Shown here piece after piece: positions 62,301-64,000 of a stretch of 64,000 bases of DNA. The DNA is taken from positions 62,001 to 126,000 of the forward strand of contig CAVSVP010000004.1 in the NCBI GenBank assembly GCA_963731125.1, given 5' to 3'. Below the pieces are notes generated by a model. That model had not been told where the DNA came from and searched no databases. It worked only from the letters and a program-made list of their open reading frames with translations. Each line of letters starts with the position of its first letter. Position 1 is the first letter of the stretch. A program made the position numbers and the translations under genes. Source of the stretch: CAVSVP01 sp963731125. Its GTDB lineage: Bacteria; Pseudomonadota; Gammaproteobacteria; Competibacterales; Competibacteraceae.

Positions 62301-64000
62301 TCAGCACGGTGTTTCCGCACCTTTGCGAGCGTAGTACCACCAGCTTATTGCGATGCAGGTCATATAAAAGCCTATAAAGGCATATAGCGCCCCCTCTGGC
62401 CCGCCCATCAAAGCAATGGAAGTGCCATAGCTCTTGGGGATAAAGAAGGCGCCGTAGGCCGCGATGGCAGAGCTAAAACCCAGCACCGCCGCTGACTCTT
62501 TGGTTGCATCTCGTCTTGCTTGGGTTTTTGCTGTCTCGCCCTTGCCTTCTGCCGAGCGTTGGCGCTCGGTCGTAAAGATGATAGGGACCATCCGAAAAGT
62601 GGAGCCGTTACCGATGCCGGTAGTGAGGAACAACAGCATAAACATGGCAAAGAAACCCCAAAAGTTGCCGCTGTTTTCACCACCGGGTAAAAAGTGCAAC
62701 ACTCCAAACGTCGCAAAGGCCATCATGATAAAGTTCCAGAAGGTAACCCGGGCGCCGCCCAACTTATCGGCTATCCAGCCTCCCACGGGGCGGGCCAGGG
62801 CGCCCACCAGGGGACCCAGGAAGGCGTATTGGGTAGGCTCTACCTGGGGAAATTGGGTCTTGATCAACATGGGAAAACCTGCGGAGTAGCCGATAAAGGA
62901 ACCGAAGGTGCCCGTGTAAAGCCAGCACATTAGCCAATTGTGTTTGCGCTTAAAGATGATCATCTGATCCCTGAAGGAGGCCTTGGCGCTAGCGATATCG
63001 TTCATTCCAAACCAGGCGGCGATGGTCACGATCAGGATAAAGGGGACCCAGATAAAGCCTGCGTTTTGTAACCAAACCTGCTGAGTGGTACCGTCTTCGA
63101 TCAGCGCCTGGGGGTCGCCGGCCAAGGCACCGAAAATACTCGTGGTGATCGCCAGGGGCACCACGAATTGCACAACGCTTACCCCCAAATTCCCTAAACC
63201 TGCGTTGAGGCCAAGGGCAGTTCCTTTCTGAGACTGGGGATAAAAGAAGCTAATATTGGCCATGCTAGAGGCGAAATTACCGCCGCCGAAACCACAGAGC
63301 AAGGCTAGGATTAGCATGACGAGATAAGGAGTATCAGGATTTTGTACTGCAAAGCCGATCCAGACGGCAGGCAGGAGCAGAGAAGCAGTACTGATGGAGG
63401 TCCAGCGACGTCCGCCAAAGATGGGCACCATAAAGGAATAGAAGACCCTGAGCGTGGCCCCTGATAGACCGGGCAGGGCCGCCAGCCAGAACAACTGATT
63501 AGTGGTATAGGTAAAGCCAATGGCAGGCAGATTGATTACCACCACGCTCCAGACCATCCACACGGCGAAGGCCAGCAATAAGGCGGGAATAGAGATCCAC
63601 AGGTTGCGGGTGGCGATGCGTTTGCCTTGGGTCTCCCAGAAGTCTTTGTTCTCCGGGTGCCATTCGTATAACACCAGACCTTCTTGGGCTAACTCAGGCA
63701 GGTCCCGCGCTCCTGGAGCGGTTTCCAGTTCCGGCGCAACCCGTCTTTCCATACGGCGAATAGTGAAGTGCATCCAGGTCAGTGCAATGCTCACCAGGAC
63801 AAACAGCAGCATAAAGCAACTGGTCCAGATACCGGTGACATCGTTCAACATGCCGAAGGTAATGGGCAACAAGAATCCGCCCAAGCCGCCGATCATGCCC
63901 ACCAGACCACCGACAGGACCGACATGCTGCGGATAATACACAGGAATATGCTTATAGACCGCCGCTGTCCCGAATGACATGAAAAAGCCCAGGACGATGG
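62301..64000 (-). CDS. narK: NarK1-NarK2 fused nitrate/nitrite transporter, 3' part
   Basis: The frame is open to the right edge (the bases just beyond the first Met read FLGFF-type hydrophobic residues), so the start is outside. The first ~120 visible residues (AAVYKHIPVYYPQHVGPVGG, LGGFLLPITFGMLND) match the end of a NarK1-type carrier. After a ~60-residue cytoplasmic linker with RRMERRVAPELE, a complete NarK2-type carrier follows (residues ~150-560). It shows the nitrate signatures GFGGGNFASSMANISFFYP and GIGNGSTFRMVPIIF. Such fusions are known in denitrifiers; one half is thought to do nitrate/proton symport, the other nitrate/nitrite exchange. It precedes narG by 38 nt. Confidence 0.93.
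   Translation of the reverse strand, partial: IVLGFFMSFGTAAVYKHIPVYYPQHVGPVGGLVGMIGGLGGFLLPITFGMLNDVTGIWTSCFMLLFVLVSIALTWMHFTIRRMERRVAPELETAPGARDLPELAQEGLVLYEWHPENKDFWETQGKRIATRNLWISIPALLLAFAVWMVWSVVVINLPAIGFTYTTNQLFWLAALPGLSGATLRVFYSFMVPIFGGRRWTSISTASLLLPAVWIGFAVQNPDTPYLVMLILALLCGFGGGNFASSMANISFFYPQSQKGTALGLNAGLGNLGVSVVQFVVPLAITTSIFGALAGDPQALIEDGTTQQVWLQNAGFIWVPFILIVTIAAWFGMNDIASAKASFRDQMIIFKRKHNWLMCWLYTGTFGSFIGYSAGFPMLIKTQFPQVEPTQYAFLGPLVGALARPVGGWIADKLGGARVTFWNFIMMAFATFGVLHFLPGGENSGNFWGFFAMFMLLFLTTGIGNGSTFRMVPIIFTTERQRSAEGKGETAKTQARRDATKESAAVLGFSSAIAAYGAFFIPKSYGTSIALMGGPEGALYAFIGFYMTCIAISWWYYARKGAETPC

Noticed and set aside
1..64000. tRNA, rRNA, tmRNA or other housekeeping RNA genes
   Set aside because: No characteristic sequences were seen by eye; a tRNAscan or Rfam run would be decisive.

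Overview
The window reads as chromosomal DNA of a gammaproteobacterium of roughly 50% GC. The best guide is the gene order trpF-trpB-trpA-accD-folC-dedD-cvpA-purF-metZ, a common gammaproteobacterial arrangement. The ast pathway, MltF, DedD and a DUF2760/Hsp70 cluster also fit this class. A purple-sulfur or Nitrosococcus-like (Chromatiales) background is possible, but the sequence alone does not fix the genus. No rRNA, tRNA or CRISPR array was seen.

Layout. 0-5.4 kb: a split Mrp (Mnh) cation/proton antiporter locus. mnhE leaves the left edge on the minus strand, while mnhA(B) and mnhC run rightward, with a GT-C membrane glycosyltransferase between them and no mnhD in view. 5.4-8.3 kb: an FAD-linked oxidase, a frameshifted alpha/beta hydrolase and a PilH/CheY-like receiver. 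8.4-13.8 kb: a tightly coupled cluster of a tiny Cys-rich ORF, a DUF2760 protein and two Hsp70-like ATPases, the second apparently lacking a normal start codon. 13.8-14.7 kb: mostly non-coding, with a 58-residue ORF framed by hairpin repeats. 14.7-23.3 kb: a surface-glycan region with a lipoprotein, a 1390-residue sulfotransferase/GT2/GT4 chimera, two further sulfotransferases and two secreted proteins, one with a phage-tail-fibre-like C-terminus.

23.5-27.9 kb: a DsbD-like reductase, a redoxin whose signal peptide is frameshifted, a histidine phosphatase and a DUF3500 protein. 27.6-31.4 kb is a scrapyard: a ~640 bp segmental duplication, a 23-bp tandem repeat, a FitAB/VapBC toxin-antitoxin pair, a stray piece of the aminotransferase gene, a decayed S8 protease and a transposase remnant. 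31.5-36.7 kb: astA-astD-astB-astC (arginine succinyltransferase pathway, no astE seen). 36.9-41.2 kb: an ABC-2 exporter, tag, small unknowns and a HAD hydrolase.

41.3-50.9 kb: the metZ ... trpF block on the minus strand. The purF-metZ spacer carries a sequence that closely matches a SAM-II riboswitch, followed by a T-run, and would control methionine synthesis through metZ. 50.9-54.1 kb: mltF and der. 54.2-64 kb: respiratory nitrate reduction, transcribed leftward as narK(fusion)-narG-narH-narJ-narI, then a 56-residue ORF coupled to narI, a diheme c4-like cytochrome whose expected axial Met positions are Cys/Ile, and a small AhpD/CMD-like protein.

The most interesting points are the SAM-II-type leader of metZ, the possible His/Cys-ligated diheme cytochrome beside nar, the Hsp70/DUF2760/Cys-rich cluster, the sulfotransferase/fibre locus, and the duplicated small ORF whose two copies show codon-level constraint. 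Three single-base lesions (hydrolase, redoxin, second Hsp70 start) could be true mutations or sequence errors.
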